A stretch of DNA of 64,000 bases from GCA-002050365 sp964237235. Lineage in GTDB: Bacteria; Acidobacteriota; Blastocatellia; Pyrinomonadales; Pyrinomonadaceae. The translations under genes and the position numbers were made by a program. The DNA lies in contig CAXSGY010000003.1 of assembly GCA_964237235.1 (NCBI GenBank), positions 62,001-126,000 on the forward strand, read 5' to 3'. This document shows positions 7,590-15,835 of this stretch, piece by piece. The first letter of the stretch is position 1, and each line of letters starts with the position of its first letter. The notes under the pieces are model-generated. The model saw nothing but the letters and a program-made list of their open reading frames with translations. It made no database searches and was not told the DNA's origin.

Positions 7590-10322
7590 ATGTCTGCATT
7601 TTACGACAGTCAAAATAATGAATTCGCGCTCGGCGAAAGAATCGGCAGCGGCGGCGAAGGCGCGGTTTATGCGTGCGCGGATTTCAATTTCGTTGCCAAG
7701 ATTTACCACGAACCGATTACCGACGAAAAGGCGGAAAAGCTGCGCTGGATGGCAGCGAACAAAAACGAAAAACTTTTAAAAGTCGCGGCTTGGGTCGTGG
7801 ACGTTTTGCTCGACAAACCGAACGGAAAAGTCGTCGGTTTTACGATGCCGAACGTCAAAGCCAAGGAAATTCACGAGCTTTACAGCTTAAAAAGCCGCCG
7901 CGTTCATTTTCCCGAAGCGACGTGGCATTTTCTCATTCACGCGGCGACCAATGTCGCCCGCGCTTTTTACAGCCTGCACGGAAACGCGCACGTAATGGGC
8001 GATGTCAATCACGGCAACTGCGTCGTTCTGGCGGACGGCACGGTGAAATTGATTGACTGCGACAGTTACAGCATCAGCCGCGGCGATTTCCGGTATCGCT
8101 GCGAAGTCGGCGTGGCGACGCATCTCGCGCCGGAGTTGCAGGGCAAGGATTTAAGCAGCGTCGAACGCGAAACCAAACACGACAATTTCGGGCTGGCGGT
8201 GATAATTTTCCAGTTGTTTTTTCTGGGCAGACATCCGTTCGCCGGAAATTTTCTCGGCGCGGAAGACAAATCAATTGAAGATTGCATCCGCGAATTGCGT
8301 TTCGCTTATGGCGACGGCGCGGAAATCAGACGAGTCAGACAGCCGCCCGGAACGCTGCCGCTGAAAGCCGTTTCGCCGCGCGTGGCGACGATGTTTGAAC
8401 GCGCGTTTCTGACCGAAGACCGTCCCGAACCGCGTGAATGGATTGAGGCTCTGGAAGATTTATTAAACAATCTGAAAGCGTGCGATTTGCATCCCGGACA
8501 TTTGTATTTTAACGAGCTGAACCGCTGTCCCTGGTGCGAAATCGAAGCGCAGACCGGCTTGATGCTTTTTCCGTTCGTCACGGCGGGCGGGCATCTCGAC
8601 GGCGAAAAGACATTTAATATTTTCACCGTCGAAAGTTTGATTGCGAGTTTCGGACTGAACGGCAACGCGCTCGCCAAGCCGCTTCTGCCGAACGTGACGC
8701 TTTTGCCCTCGAAGGAAATCGTCGAGGCGAAAAAGGCGAATCGAAAAATGATGTTCGTCAGCATCGGAACGCAGTTTTTCGGATTGATTTTTTTGACGGC
8801 GATGTTCGGTGCCGCGGTCGCGTTCTGTCTCGGTTTTTGCGCGCTTATTTGCTGGATATTTTATATCAACAACAATTTGGGTTTCTGGGGCGACGACCCG
8901 CAGCAAATGCTGGTCATCGCGCGGCGGGAATGGGAAAAGTTTCAAAACGACTGGCACAAAAATACGCAGCCTCTGAGTCTCGAAAACGATTTGGCGGGCA
9001 TCAAGAGGAGACTCGCCGATTATCAAAAGTTTCAGCAAGCGAGCATTCTGGAAGCGAAAAATTTGCACGAAGACATCGCGCGGCGCGAGCTTTTTCAACA
9101 TCTGCGCTCGAAACCTCTGGCAGAAGCGGAAATCGAAAATTTTGCCGAGCCGCAACGACAAATTTTAACCGGCAACGGAATCAAAACGGCGGCGGAAATA
9201 AACGAAAATCGTCTGCGCGGATTTAAGGATTTCGACGGCGCGATTATTCCGAAGCTGATCGAATGGCGCAACCGCATCGAACACGAATTCGCAGACGCGC
9301 CGCGCTCGGTTGACCTTAAAGTTGAAACAAACGAATTCGTCAAAAAAACCGCGCGCGAACGCCGCCGGCTCGAAACGGAAATCGAACATTCGTTGACGAT
9401 TCTGCGCGCGGGCGCGGTCAATGTGCGCCGTCGTCAGCAGGAATTTTCCGACCGCGCCGCCGCGCTCGCCAATCGGTATCTGCAATCGAAAAGCGATGCC
9501 GCCGCCGCCGGAACGACCGCGCCGATTATTATCGCGCTCGTTTTGCTCACGATTCTGTTGCCGTATATGGGTTTTATAATCGGCGCGATAAATCAACCTC
9601 GAACAAATTATTCGGCGGGCAAAACATACTCGGGCAGTGCCGTCTCAAGTGCGCCGTCGGAAGATAAAAAGGTTTCCGTTGACGTAAATACATTGACGGT
9701 TCCAGACGAAAATATCACCGACGCGGGAATTGAAATGTTATCTGATTCTCTGCGAACGACCTACGCCGATAATCTTTACGTGCAGGCGTGGGATTCGACT
9801 TATAAGACGATAGATTTTCAAAAAGCCGAACAAAAACTGCGGCTCGCCGTTCGTCTGCAAGCCAACGACGTGCGCTATTTTAATCAGCTCGGCTACGTTC
9901 TATACGCGCAGGAAAAATATACCGAATCGTTAAAAGTTTTAAACCGCGCCCTCGCCGTCGAAAAAGACAACGGCAACACGCAGGTTTTTATCGGAATCAA
10001 TTATTTGAGAATGAAAAGATTCAACGACGCGCGGCAGGTTCTAAGCGCGGCGGCTGAAAAATATCCGAACTTTTTTGAAGCGCAGTATAATCTCGGTCTG
10101 GCTTACAGCGGCTTGAAAAATTACGTTTCGGCGGCGGAAGCGATGCGCGGCGCGGTTGACCTGAAAGCCGACGACGCGGACGCGCATTATCAGCTCGGCT
10201 TCGATTACTATAAATTGGGCGATAAGGATAAAGCTAAAGACGAATATCTGATTCTGCTCGGAATAGACGAAAATCTGGCGGAACAATTAAGAAAAGCTGC
10301 GCGGCTCGATTACCCGAATTAA
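7590..10322 (+). CDS. Membrane Ser/Thr protein kinase with zinc-ribbon, HhH and TPR parts
   Basis: 910 residues. A kinase domain spans about 15-290: glycine loop GSGGEGAVY (19-27), Lys37, catalytic GDVNHGN (137-143, in place of the usual HRDxxxxN), metal Asp in IDCDS (155-159) and APE-like LAPE (179-182). Next come a CPWC pair (313-316) after C298, a membrane hairpin (388-426), charged coiled helices, and a helix-hairpin-helix-like block (510-562, with TGNGIKTAAEI). A single membrane span follows (643-667), then about four TPR units (740-900). The kinase-HhH order matches E. coli YegI and other TerY-P kinases. The C-terminal TPR part, probably outside the cytoplasm, is extra. The start at 7590 is chosen because the glycine loop follows closely. 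It is separated from PP2C by 117 nt of repeat-like DNA. Confidence 0.88.
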   Translation: MSAFYDSQNNEFALGERIGSGGEGAVYACADFNFVAKIYHEPITDEKAEKLRWMAANKNEKLLKVAAWVVDVLLDKPNGKVVGFTMPNVKAKEIHELYSLKSRRVHFPEATWHFLIHAATNVARAFYSLHGNAHVMGDVNHGNCVVLADGTVKLIDCDSYSISRGDFRYRCEVGVATHLAPELQGKDLSSVERETKHDNFGLAVIIFQLFFLGRHPFAGNFLGAEDKSIEDCIRELRFAYGDGAEIRRVRQPPGTLPLKAVSPRVATMFERAFLTEDRPEPREWIEALEDLLNNLKACDLHPGHLYFNELNRCPWCEIEAQTGLMLFPFVTAGGHLDGEKTFNIFTVESLIASFGLNGNALAKPLLPNVTLLPSKEIVEAKKANRKMMFVSIGTQFFGLIFLTAMFGAAVAFCLGFCALICWIFYINNNLGFWGDDPQQMLVIARREWEKFQNDWHKNTQPLSLENDLAGIKRRLADYQKFQQASILEAKNLHEDIARRELFQHLRSKPLAEAEIENFAEPQRQILTGNGIKTAAEINENRLRGFKDFDGAIIPKLIEWRNRIEHEFADAPRSVDLKVETNEFVKKTARERRRLETEIEHSLTILRAGAVNVRRRQQEFSDRAAALANRYLQSKSDAAAAGTTAPIIIALVLLTILLPYMGFIIGAINQPRTNYSAGKTYSGSAVSSAPSEDKKVSVDVNTLTVPDENITDAGIEMLSDSLRTTYADNLYVQAWDSTYKTIDFQKAEQKLRLAVRLQANDVRYFNQLGYVLYAQEKYTESLKVLNRALAVEKDNGNTQVFIGINYLRMKRFNDARQVLSAAAEKYPNFFEAQYNLGLAYSGLKNYVSAAEAMRGAVDLKADDADAHYQLGFDYYKLGDKDKAKDEYLILLGIDENLAEQLRKAARLDYPN

Positions 10323-10333
10323 ATTTCTCCAGC

Positions 10334-10461
10334 GGAGCGCGAACGATTCGTCCGTCCAACCAGCGATAGCGAAGTTGTTTGCGTAGAATTGCGCGAATTG
10401 GCGGTAACGGGCGTGTCTCGCGCTTTCGCGCTTCGTTTGCGGATGGGAACATCTGCGCTCC
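10334..10461. repeat. Dispersed repeat flanked by GGAGCGCG / GCGCTCC
   Basis: A 128-bp non-coding block that begins GGAGCGCG and ends GCGCTCC, with CGTCCGTC near the left end and paired GC-rich words inside. A related copy with longer, perfect end arms lies at 23873-23999. It fills the gap between two convergent genes. Confidence 0.55.
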
Positions 10462-12000
10462 TTAAACTTCGCTGTTTAAAATCCGACCGAGATAATCTTT
10501 AACTTTTTCCGAAGTGTTTTCCGCCGAAATCAAGCCGATGTAATTATCCGGTCGCAGCAAAACCGTAAACGTCCGATGCAGTCCGAACGTTTCCGCGACG
10601 CTCGGATATAGCGGCAGCGTTTGAAAATTGACGAAATCGGGCAAGTCGGCGGCGTTGATCGCGGTTTGATTTTGTCCGTCGAAAAAATTGAGCAGATGAA
10701 ACTTCGGCTCGCGCAACGTTTCATAAACGCTCGCGCCTTCGATTTCAAAATACGGCATTCTGTCGCCCGCTTTGGTCGAGAAAAATCCGTCGGTTTCGCT
10801 TAAAGCAGATTGGCGGTAATTAATGCCGATTTGCGAAACGAGCGGAAAAATAAATCGTTTGACCGAATCGAGACTCAAAGCCAGCGGAGCGACATACGGA
10901 AGAACGCGCATTCGCAAAAACTGCACGAACCATTCGTCGCTGGCGGCAAAATCGAAAATACGGTCGGTCGTCTGCAAAAGATGTTTCGCGTTGGCGACGC
11001 GCTCTTCGCTGTAAGTTTCCAAAAGACTCAAGCTCGCCTGTCCGCGCAAAACCAACGCCAATTTCCACGCCAGATTATAACCGTCCTGAATGCCTGTGTT
11101 CATTCCCTGCGCTCCGGCGGGCGTGTGGATGTGCGCCGAATCGCCGGCTAAAAAACATCGTCCGGCGGAAAATTTATTGACGCGGCGCGAGTGAACTTTA
11201 TAAGTCGAAAACCAACGGACGTTTGTAATGTCGAGATTTAATTTTGAATCGCGCTTGATTTGTTCTTCGATTTCCGCGTATAAAATGTCGCCTTCGTCTT
11301 TGGCGAATTCTTCGGGAAACGTGCCGACGATGCGCCAGCGATTTTCGCCGACCATCGGAAAAAACGCGAGCAGCGAGCTTTCGGTCAAACAAACGTGCAA
11401 GCCGTCGTGCGGAAATTGCCATTCGATTTCGACATCGGCGACGTAGAACAAACGCTCGAATGTGCTGCCTTCAAACACCAGATTAAGGGCGTGGCGGACG
11501 GAACTTTTCGCGCCGTCCGCGCCGACGAGAAATTTCGCTTCAATCGTTCCCGTTTCGCCGCCGGAATTTTTGAAATTCGCCGTCACCATTTCGTCCGTCT
11601 GCGCGAAGTTTTCGAGCGTCGTCTGCCACCAGACATCTTTGCCGTGCGCCTTCAAAAAATCGTAAAGCAGCGTTTCGTGTTTGCCCTGTTCGACGAGCAG
11701 AAAAAACGGATACGCGCTCATTCCCGCGCCGACATCGGACAAATCGAGTTCGCCGCGCGCTTCGCCGCCTTCGATCAAGCGCACGTGATCCGCCTTCAAA
11801 CCCTGCGCGATCAAATCGTCAGCCAAATTTATCTGCTCGTAAATCTCCAAAGTTCGGGCTTGCACGCCGATGGCTTTGGAATGCGGCGTGGTCGTTTCCT
11901 TCTGGTCGAGAATAATAAAATCAACGCCCAATCTGATGAATTGACACGCCAAAGCAAGTCCGGTCGGTCCCGCGCCGACAATGATGACATCTGTTTTCAT
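10462..12000 (-). CDS. FAD-dependent aromatic monooxygenase (PheA/TfdB type)
   Basis: 512 residues, usual length for the family. GAGPTGLALA near residue 8 binds the FAD ADP moiety. DQKETTTPHSKAIGVQARTLEI near 33 matches the hydroxylase N-terminus. GADGAKSSVR near 159 is the DG motif, and CFLAGDSAHIHTPAGAQG near 283 is the GD motif with IQDGYNLAWKL. The C-terminal part is the thioredoxin-like domain typical of phenol-hydroxylase relatives. It inserts one oxygen into an aromatic or polyketide-like ring using NAD(P)H. The substrate is unknown and no ring-cleavage genes are near. It appears to be transcribed alone. Confidence 0.88.
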   Translation of the reverse strand: MKTDVIIVGAGPTGLALACQFIRLGVDFIILDQKETTTPHSKAIGVQARTLEIYEQINLADDLIAQGLKADHVRLIEGGEARGELDLSDVGAGMSAYPFFLLVEQGKHETLLYDFLKAHGKDVWWQTTLENFAQTDEMVTANFKNSGGETGTIEAKFLVGADGAKSSVRHALNLVFEGSTFERLFYVADVEIEWQFPHDGLHVCLTESSLLAFFPMVGENRWRIVGTFPEEFAKDEGDILYAEIEEQIKRDSKLNLDITNVRWFSTYKVHSRRVNKFSAGRCFLAGDSAHIHTPAGAQGMNTGIQDGYNLAWKLALVLRGQASLSLLETYSEERVANAKHLLQTTDRIFDFAASDEWFVQFLRMRVLPYVAPLALSLDSVKRFIFPLVSQIGINYRQSALSETDGFFSTKAGDRMPYFEIEGASVYETLREPKFHLLNFFDGQNQTAINAADLPDFVNFQTLPLYPSVAETFGLHRTFTVLLRPDNYIGLISAENTSEKVKDYLGRILNSEV

Positions 12001-12144
12001 TCGATTCGTCTCCGTTTAAATTTTCGATTAACTTGTTCCTCGCCGACGATTTTCGCGTCCGCTGTTTTCATTTCGCTTAAAAGAGGCTCGCGCTCTTCAA
12101 TTTAGCCATTCAAAATTCGGCGGGCGAGCGTCAAATTCGTTTTC

Positions 12145-12300
12145 TCATTTTGATACGACGACGGTCGCCACGCCGTTCCCGGTGATATTAATCAAGGCTC
12201 GCATCTCGAATATAAATTGGTCAACCACCCAAAACAGAACAGTGCCGGACGACCACGAAATAAATAATCGGCGCGATGACAATCTTGAAGTCTTCTGCCT
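12145..12300 (-). pseudogene. Remnant of a dicarboxylate/amino acid:cation symporter (DAACS)
   Basis: Read on the minus strand, one frame gives EDFKIVIAPIIYFVVVR (12295 to about 12245), resembling the N-terminal K-M-x-x-APL-x-F motif of DctA/GltP. A second frame gives VLFWVVDQFIFEM then RALINITGNGVATVVVSK and a stop at 12145, resembling the conserved end of the same family. The two pieces are nearly joined and out of frame, so most of the gene is deleted. The call rests on motif recognition in short pieces. Confidence 0.55.
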
Positions 12301-12369
12301 GCAATGATCGCTACAAGCGTTCGGAAAACCTCAGCCTAAACGAAACTTGAAAATATTTAATCGTGGTTA

Positions 12370-12405
12370 GATTGCCGGCGCAATCTTTGCAGGCAGGATG
12401 CCTGC
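12370..12405. repeat. Two small adjacent hairpins
   Basis: GATTGCCGGCGCAATC (12370-12385) and GCAGGCAGGATGCCTGC (12389-12405) are self-complementary, REP-like units in the non-coding gap before the aldo/keto reductase. The rest of the 12001-12502 gap holds only the symporter remnant and a possible promoter. Confidence 0.6.
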
Positions 12406-12422
12406 TTTCCCGACAAAAAAAA

Positions 12423-12452
12423 TAGACTATCGCTGCGCCGATTGCTTATAAT
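12423..12452 (+). promoter_or_regulatory. Possible sigma70-type promoter of the aldo/keto reductase
   Basis: A perfect -10 hexamer TATAAT (12447-12452) lies 18 nt after TAGACT (12423-12428), about 50 nt before the start codon. The -35 match is partial. Confidence 0.45.
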
Positions 12453-12502
12453 TTCAACATCGGACAAACACCGAAATTTAACGAGCCAAAAGGGAAGTGA
12501 AA

Positions 12503-13561
12503 ATGAACAGAAGAAAATTTATCGGCAGAACTGCCGCCGGCGCGGGCGCGTTGCTTATGACGCACAAAACCTTCGGCGCGAAAAACGAAACAAGGGAGAA
12601 CGAACGAATGGCTTTTGAAACACCAAAAACGACGCTCGAGGGCGAAATGATTTACCGGACGCTCGGCAGCACGGGCGAAAAAGTTTCGGCCATCGGAATG
12701 GGCGGCTTTCATTTGAGCAAGCCGAAAACCGACGACGAAGCCGTCAAACTGATGCGGACGGCGATTGACCGCGGAATGACCTTTATGGACAACTGTTGGG
12801 ATTACGCCAACGGCATCAGCGAAATTCGCGCCGGAAGAGGTTTGAAGGACGGCTATCGCAACAAGGTTTTTTTGATGTCGAAAATTGACGGGCGCGACAA
12901 AAAAACGGCGGCGCGACAAATTGACGAATCTTTATTGAGACTGCAAACCGACCATCTCGATTTAACGCAGTTTCACGAAATTCTTCGTTTTGAAGACCCC
13001 GACCGAATTTTTGCCGAAGGCAGCGCGTTCGAAGCGATGCAGGAAGCCAAAAAAGCCGGAAAAATTCGCTACATCGGTTTCACCGGACACAAAAATCCGG
13101 CGATTCATCTGCAAATGCTCGAAGTCGCGGCGGCGCATAACTTTAAATTCGACACGGTGCAGATGCCCTTGAACGTGATGGACGCGCATTTCCGTTCGTT
13201 TGAAAAACAAGTTCTGCCGAAATTAGTCGCCGAAAAAATCGGCGTTCTCGGAATGAAATCGATGGGCGGACCGTTCATTCTCGACAGCAAAACCGCGACC
13301 CCCGTCGAATGTCTGAATTACGCTTTGACTCTGCCGACTTCGGTCGTCATCACCGGCATCGAAAAACCGGAAATTTTAGAGCAGGCGTTCACCGTCGCCA
13401 AAAATTTCAAACCGATGACCAACGCCGAAACAACCGCTTTGCTAAACAAAACAAAAGAAGCCGCGTTGAGCGGAAAATACGAAAAATTCAAAACCGAATC
13501 ACGCTTTGACGGCACGGCAAACAATCCCGAATGGTTGGGCGAGAAGCCGAAGGAAGTGTAG
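12503..13561 (+). CDS. Aldo/keto reductase with twin-arginine signal
   Basis: 352 residues from ATG 12503. The in-frame GTG at 12497 sits too close to the ribosome site AAGGGA. The N-terminus MNRRKFIGRTAAGAGALLMT is a Tat-type signal (RRKFIG), so the folded enzyme is probably exported. The AKR tetrad is visible: Asp and Tyr in DNCWDYANG, Lys in LMSKID, His in QFHEIL. The NADP phosphate-site region near the C-terminus, with TSVVITGIEKPEILEQA, fits. It reduces an aldehyde or ketone, and the substrate is unknown. No other gene shares its strand nearby. Confidence 0.87.
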   Translation: MNRRKFIGRTAAGAGALLMTHKTFGAKNETRENERMAFETPKTTLEGEMIYRTLGSTGEKVSAIGMGGFHLSKPKTDDEAVKLMRTAIDRGMTFMDNCWDYANGISEIRAGRGLKDGYRNKVFLMSKIDGRDKKTAARQIDESLLRLQTDHLDLTQFHEILRFEDPDRIFAEGSAFEAMQEAKKAGKIRYIGFTGHKNPAIHLQMLEVAAAHNFKFDTVQMPLNVMDAHFRSFEKQVLPKLVAEKIGVLGMKSMGGPFILDSKTATPVECLNYALTLPTSVVITGIEKPEILEQAFTVAKNFKPMTNAETTALLNKTKEAALSGKYEKFKTESRFDGTANNPEWLGEKPKEV

Positions 13562-13583
13562 AATTTTTTAAAAAGAATTAATC

Positions 13584-13622
13584 AAAAAGGTCGGACGCTG
13601 GCAGCAGTCGTCCGACCTTTTT
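13584..13622. terminator. Bidirectional terminator hairpin
   Basis: A 14-bp stem (AAAAAGGTCGGACG with its complement) with a short loop and T-runs on both strands lies between the convergent aldo/keto reductase and lipoprotein genes. Confidence 0.85.
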
Positions 13623-13642
13623 CGTTGAATATTGTCAAAAAA

Positions 13643-14308
13643 TTACTGGGTTTTCTCCCACTGAATTTCTTTATCCAGTCGCTTGAATTCGCCGAACAGC
13701 GAAACGCGGCTGACGTTTTCTTTAACCAAATTCATCATCATCGTCCGCGTGCCTTTCGGATAGACGACCGAGATGCTCGTGTTGCTGACGTTAATCATCG
13801 TTCCGTCGCGCCACGACTTGAAGTCTTCGTCCTCGGTGGTTGTTTTCGCCAACCGGTCAAACTGTTCCGGCGAGATTTTCGCCGCCCAGGAATTTTTTTC
13901 TACTACCTTTGTTTCGCGCGCCTGTTTGTCCCAACGCCTGACTTCTATTGTTTTTATCGCCGCACTATTGTCGCGCTTAAAAATCAACGATACCGCGCAC
14001 GGCGAACTGCTGCTCGCCGCACCGTCTTCTTTGCCGAAATACTCGACGTAATCCTTCCGGCATTTTGAATTCTCTTCGTAAAAATCCTTATAGACGGTTT
14101 TAAATTCGAGGGAGCTGACCGCATCGCTTTTGATTTCAACTTGCGGAATTTCAACCGGCGGCGTAGCGGTCGGCGACATTTTGGCAACAGTCTGATTCTG
14201 CGACGGCAAATCATTGCTCGACTGTGCCGTTTTACAACCAAAAAATATAGCGGCGAACGCCATCGTCGTCAAACAAAACATCGAATTTATTAAAATATTT
14301 CCCTTCAT
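13643..14308 (-). CDS. Hypothetical lipoprotein
   Basis: 221 residues. A signal peptide ends in a lipobox (AAIFFGCKT, Cys about 25), followed by a Ser/Thr/Pro-rich linker to about residue 60. The remaining globular part (FKTVYKDFYEENSKCRKDY, two further cysteines) matches no family I recognise. An acidic DEDFKSWRDGT loop is seen near residue 170. It is probably anchored to the outer or inner membrane facing the periplasm. It is transcribed alone. Confidence 0.7.
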   Translation of the reverse strand: MKGNILINSMFCLTTMAFAAIFFGCKTAQSSNDLPSQNQTVAKMSPTATPPVEIPQVEIKSDAVSSLEFKTVYKDFYEENSKCRKDYVEYFGKEDGAASSSSPCAVSLIFKRDNSAAIKTIEVRRWDKQARETKVVEKNSWAAKISPEQFDRLAKTTTEDEDFKSWRDGTMINVSNTSISVVYPKGTRTMMMNLVKENVSRVSLFGEFKRLDKEIQWEKTQ

Positions 14309-14563
14309 AGTTAATTTATAACGTATTTACAGAAAAAAATTGCGGAAAAAATTTCAAAAACTATAAATTTTCGATGGCAAATTAAGAGTAATCTTGCAAG
14401 AAAGATCAATTTAATCAACTGTCGGGAATCGCCGCGACTCGCGGATAAAATCAAACAAAATCCGTGCTTCTACCCGTTCAAGCGCGGCTAAAATTTTTCT
14501 GCAATACCTTTTATTTCACTGCCAAACTTTCAATGTTCTTGCTGAATTTCGGTTACAGCGTCA

Positions 14564-14682
14564 TCAAAAATTTAAAACTAGTTCGCCGTCTTCCTCTTTA
14601 ACCGAAACGCTGCTGCCGTCGGTTAATTTGTCAACTAATAATTTCTTCAAAATTTTTCTCAAAAGCAACCTAGATAAAATTT
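14564..14682 (-). pseudogene. Remnant of a Clp ATPase 3' end
   Basis: On the minus strand an open stretch without start codon reads RLLLRKILKKLLV then DKLTDGSSVSVKEEDGELVL and NF-stop. This parallels the last residues of the intact ClpA nearby (FGKLTDGGSVVVEENNGELEL, KF-stop). The DNA is clearly diverged, with only short runs such as AAATTAACCGA shared, so it is not a fresh copy. It lies on the far side of the WG-repeat gene from clpA. The other DNA of the 14309-14700 gap shows nothing recognisable. Confidence 0.65.
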
Positions 14683-14700
14683 AATGAATCATTCATTGCA

Positions 14701-15807
14701 ATGAAAACCATTTTCCCGCTGATAATCGTTTTGATTATAATTTTTCAATTTTCATTCGTTACAGCGCAGAAACAACAAGAAACAGTAAAACTACTGCCCG
14801 TCTCGATAGATAACAAGACTGGATACATAAACACAGGCGGAAAAATAATTATTCAGCCGCAATTTAAATTCGGTTCGGATTTCTTCGAAGGTCTCGCGCG
14901 TGTCGAATTTGATAATAATGATTATGGTTTTATTGATACAACCGGAAAAGTTGTTATCAGAATGAAAACGGAAATTGTTGATCATTTCGACGAAGGTCTA
15001 GCTGAAATTCGAATATGTGAAAAACTTGCAACGAGAATGGTTTGGGATGCTAAAAGCCAAAAGGAAATCGAAGGAACTTATTGTCCAGCAGACAAATTAA
15101 AATCAGGATTTATTGATAAAACAGGCAAAATTGTTATAAAACCTAAATTTAATTTCACGCTCGGCTTTTCGGAGGGATTAGCGTCCGTCAAAATTAACGA
15201 CAAATACGGATTTATTGATAAAACCGGAAAATTTGTCATTGAGCCAAATTTTGAGCATATAATTGGCGGATTTAGTGACGGTTTGGCGGATGTAGAAATT
15301 GATGGAAAGAAAGGTTACTTAAATAAAACAGGGAAAATTGTTATCAAGCCAAAATTTGAAGAATCTTTTCCTTTCAGAGAAGGATTAGCGGCAGTTTCAA
15401 TTGAAGATGAATACAGCGTTGATAAATTCGGTTTTATTGACCGAAGCGGAAAAATCGTTGTTCCTTTTATCTATGACAGAGCCGAGTTTTTCTTTGACGG
15501 TTTAGCAGCGGTTCAAGTAAACGAAAAATGGGGATATATAAACCGCAAAGGCGAATTGGTAATAAAACCACAATTTAATATCGCCGATAACTTTCGTGAA
15601 GATTTAGCTGTTGCAAGAATTGAGGAAGAAGGAAAACTCGGATTTATCGACCGAACCGGAAAATTTGTAATCAAACCGCAGTGGGGCGATGTCTGGCGTT
15701 TTTTTGACGGAATTGCCGCAGTTTCTACTGAAGAGTTTGAAGACCCCGATGCCAAATGGGGTTATATTGATAAAAAAGGAAACTACATCTGGAAACCGAC
15801 AAAATGA
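14701..15807 (+). CDS. Secreted WG-repeat (KWG-type) protein
   Basis: 368 residues. A signal peptide (hydrophobic 5-20, cleavage after VTAQ) precedes about eight WG-type repeats with the pattern GFIDKTGKIVIKPKF, spaced every 45-50 residues and filling the protein. Such repeats form a beta-propeller- or solenoid-like structure of unknown ligand. The gene is visibly richer in A+T than its neighbours. It lies between the end of clpA and a decayed second Clp 3' end, which suggests it arrived by transfer. Its stop is only 7 nt from the convergent clpA stop. Confidence 0.85.
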   Translation: MKTIFPLIIVLIIIFQFSFVTAQKQQETVKLLPVSIDNKTGYINTGGKIIIQPQFKFGSDFFEGLARVEFDNNDYGFIDTTGKVVIRMKTEIVDHFDEGLAEIRICEKLATRMVWDAKSQKEIEGTYCPADKLKSGFIDKTGKIVIKPKFNFTLGFSEGLASVKINDKYGFIDKTGKFVIEPNFEHIIGGFSDGLADVEIDGKKGYLNKTGKIVIKPKFEESFPFREGLAAVSIEDEYSVDKFGFIDRSGKIVVPFIYDRAEFFFDGLAAVQVNEKWGYINRKGELVIKPQFNIADNFREDLAVARIEEEGKLGFIDRTGKFVIKPQWGDVWRFFDGIAAVSTEEFEDPDAKWGYIDKKGNYIWKPTK

Positions 15808-15835
15808 GTTAGAGTTAAAATTTCAACTCTAACTC
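15806..15835. repeat. Perfect 11-bp inverted repeat spanning two convergent stop codons
   Basis: GAGTTAGAGTT (15806-15816) pairs with AACTCTAACTC (15825-15835). One arm covers the stop region of the WG-repeat gene, and the other is made of the last ClpA codons (GELEL). It may act as a convergent terminator, though no long T-run follows. Confidence 0.75.

Noticed and set aside
5998..10322. Full tellurite-resistance (ter) operon
   Set aside because: The VWA/PP2C/kinase triad is present but no TerB, TerC, TerD/E/Z-type gene is seen in the window.
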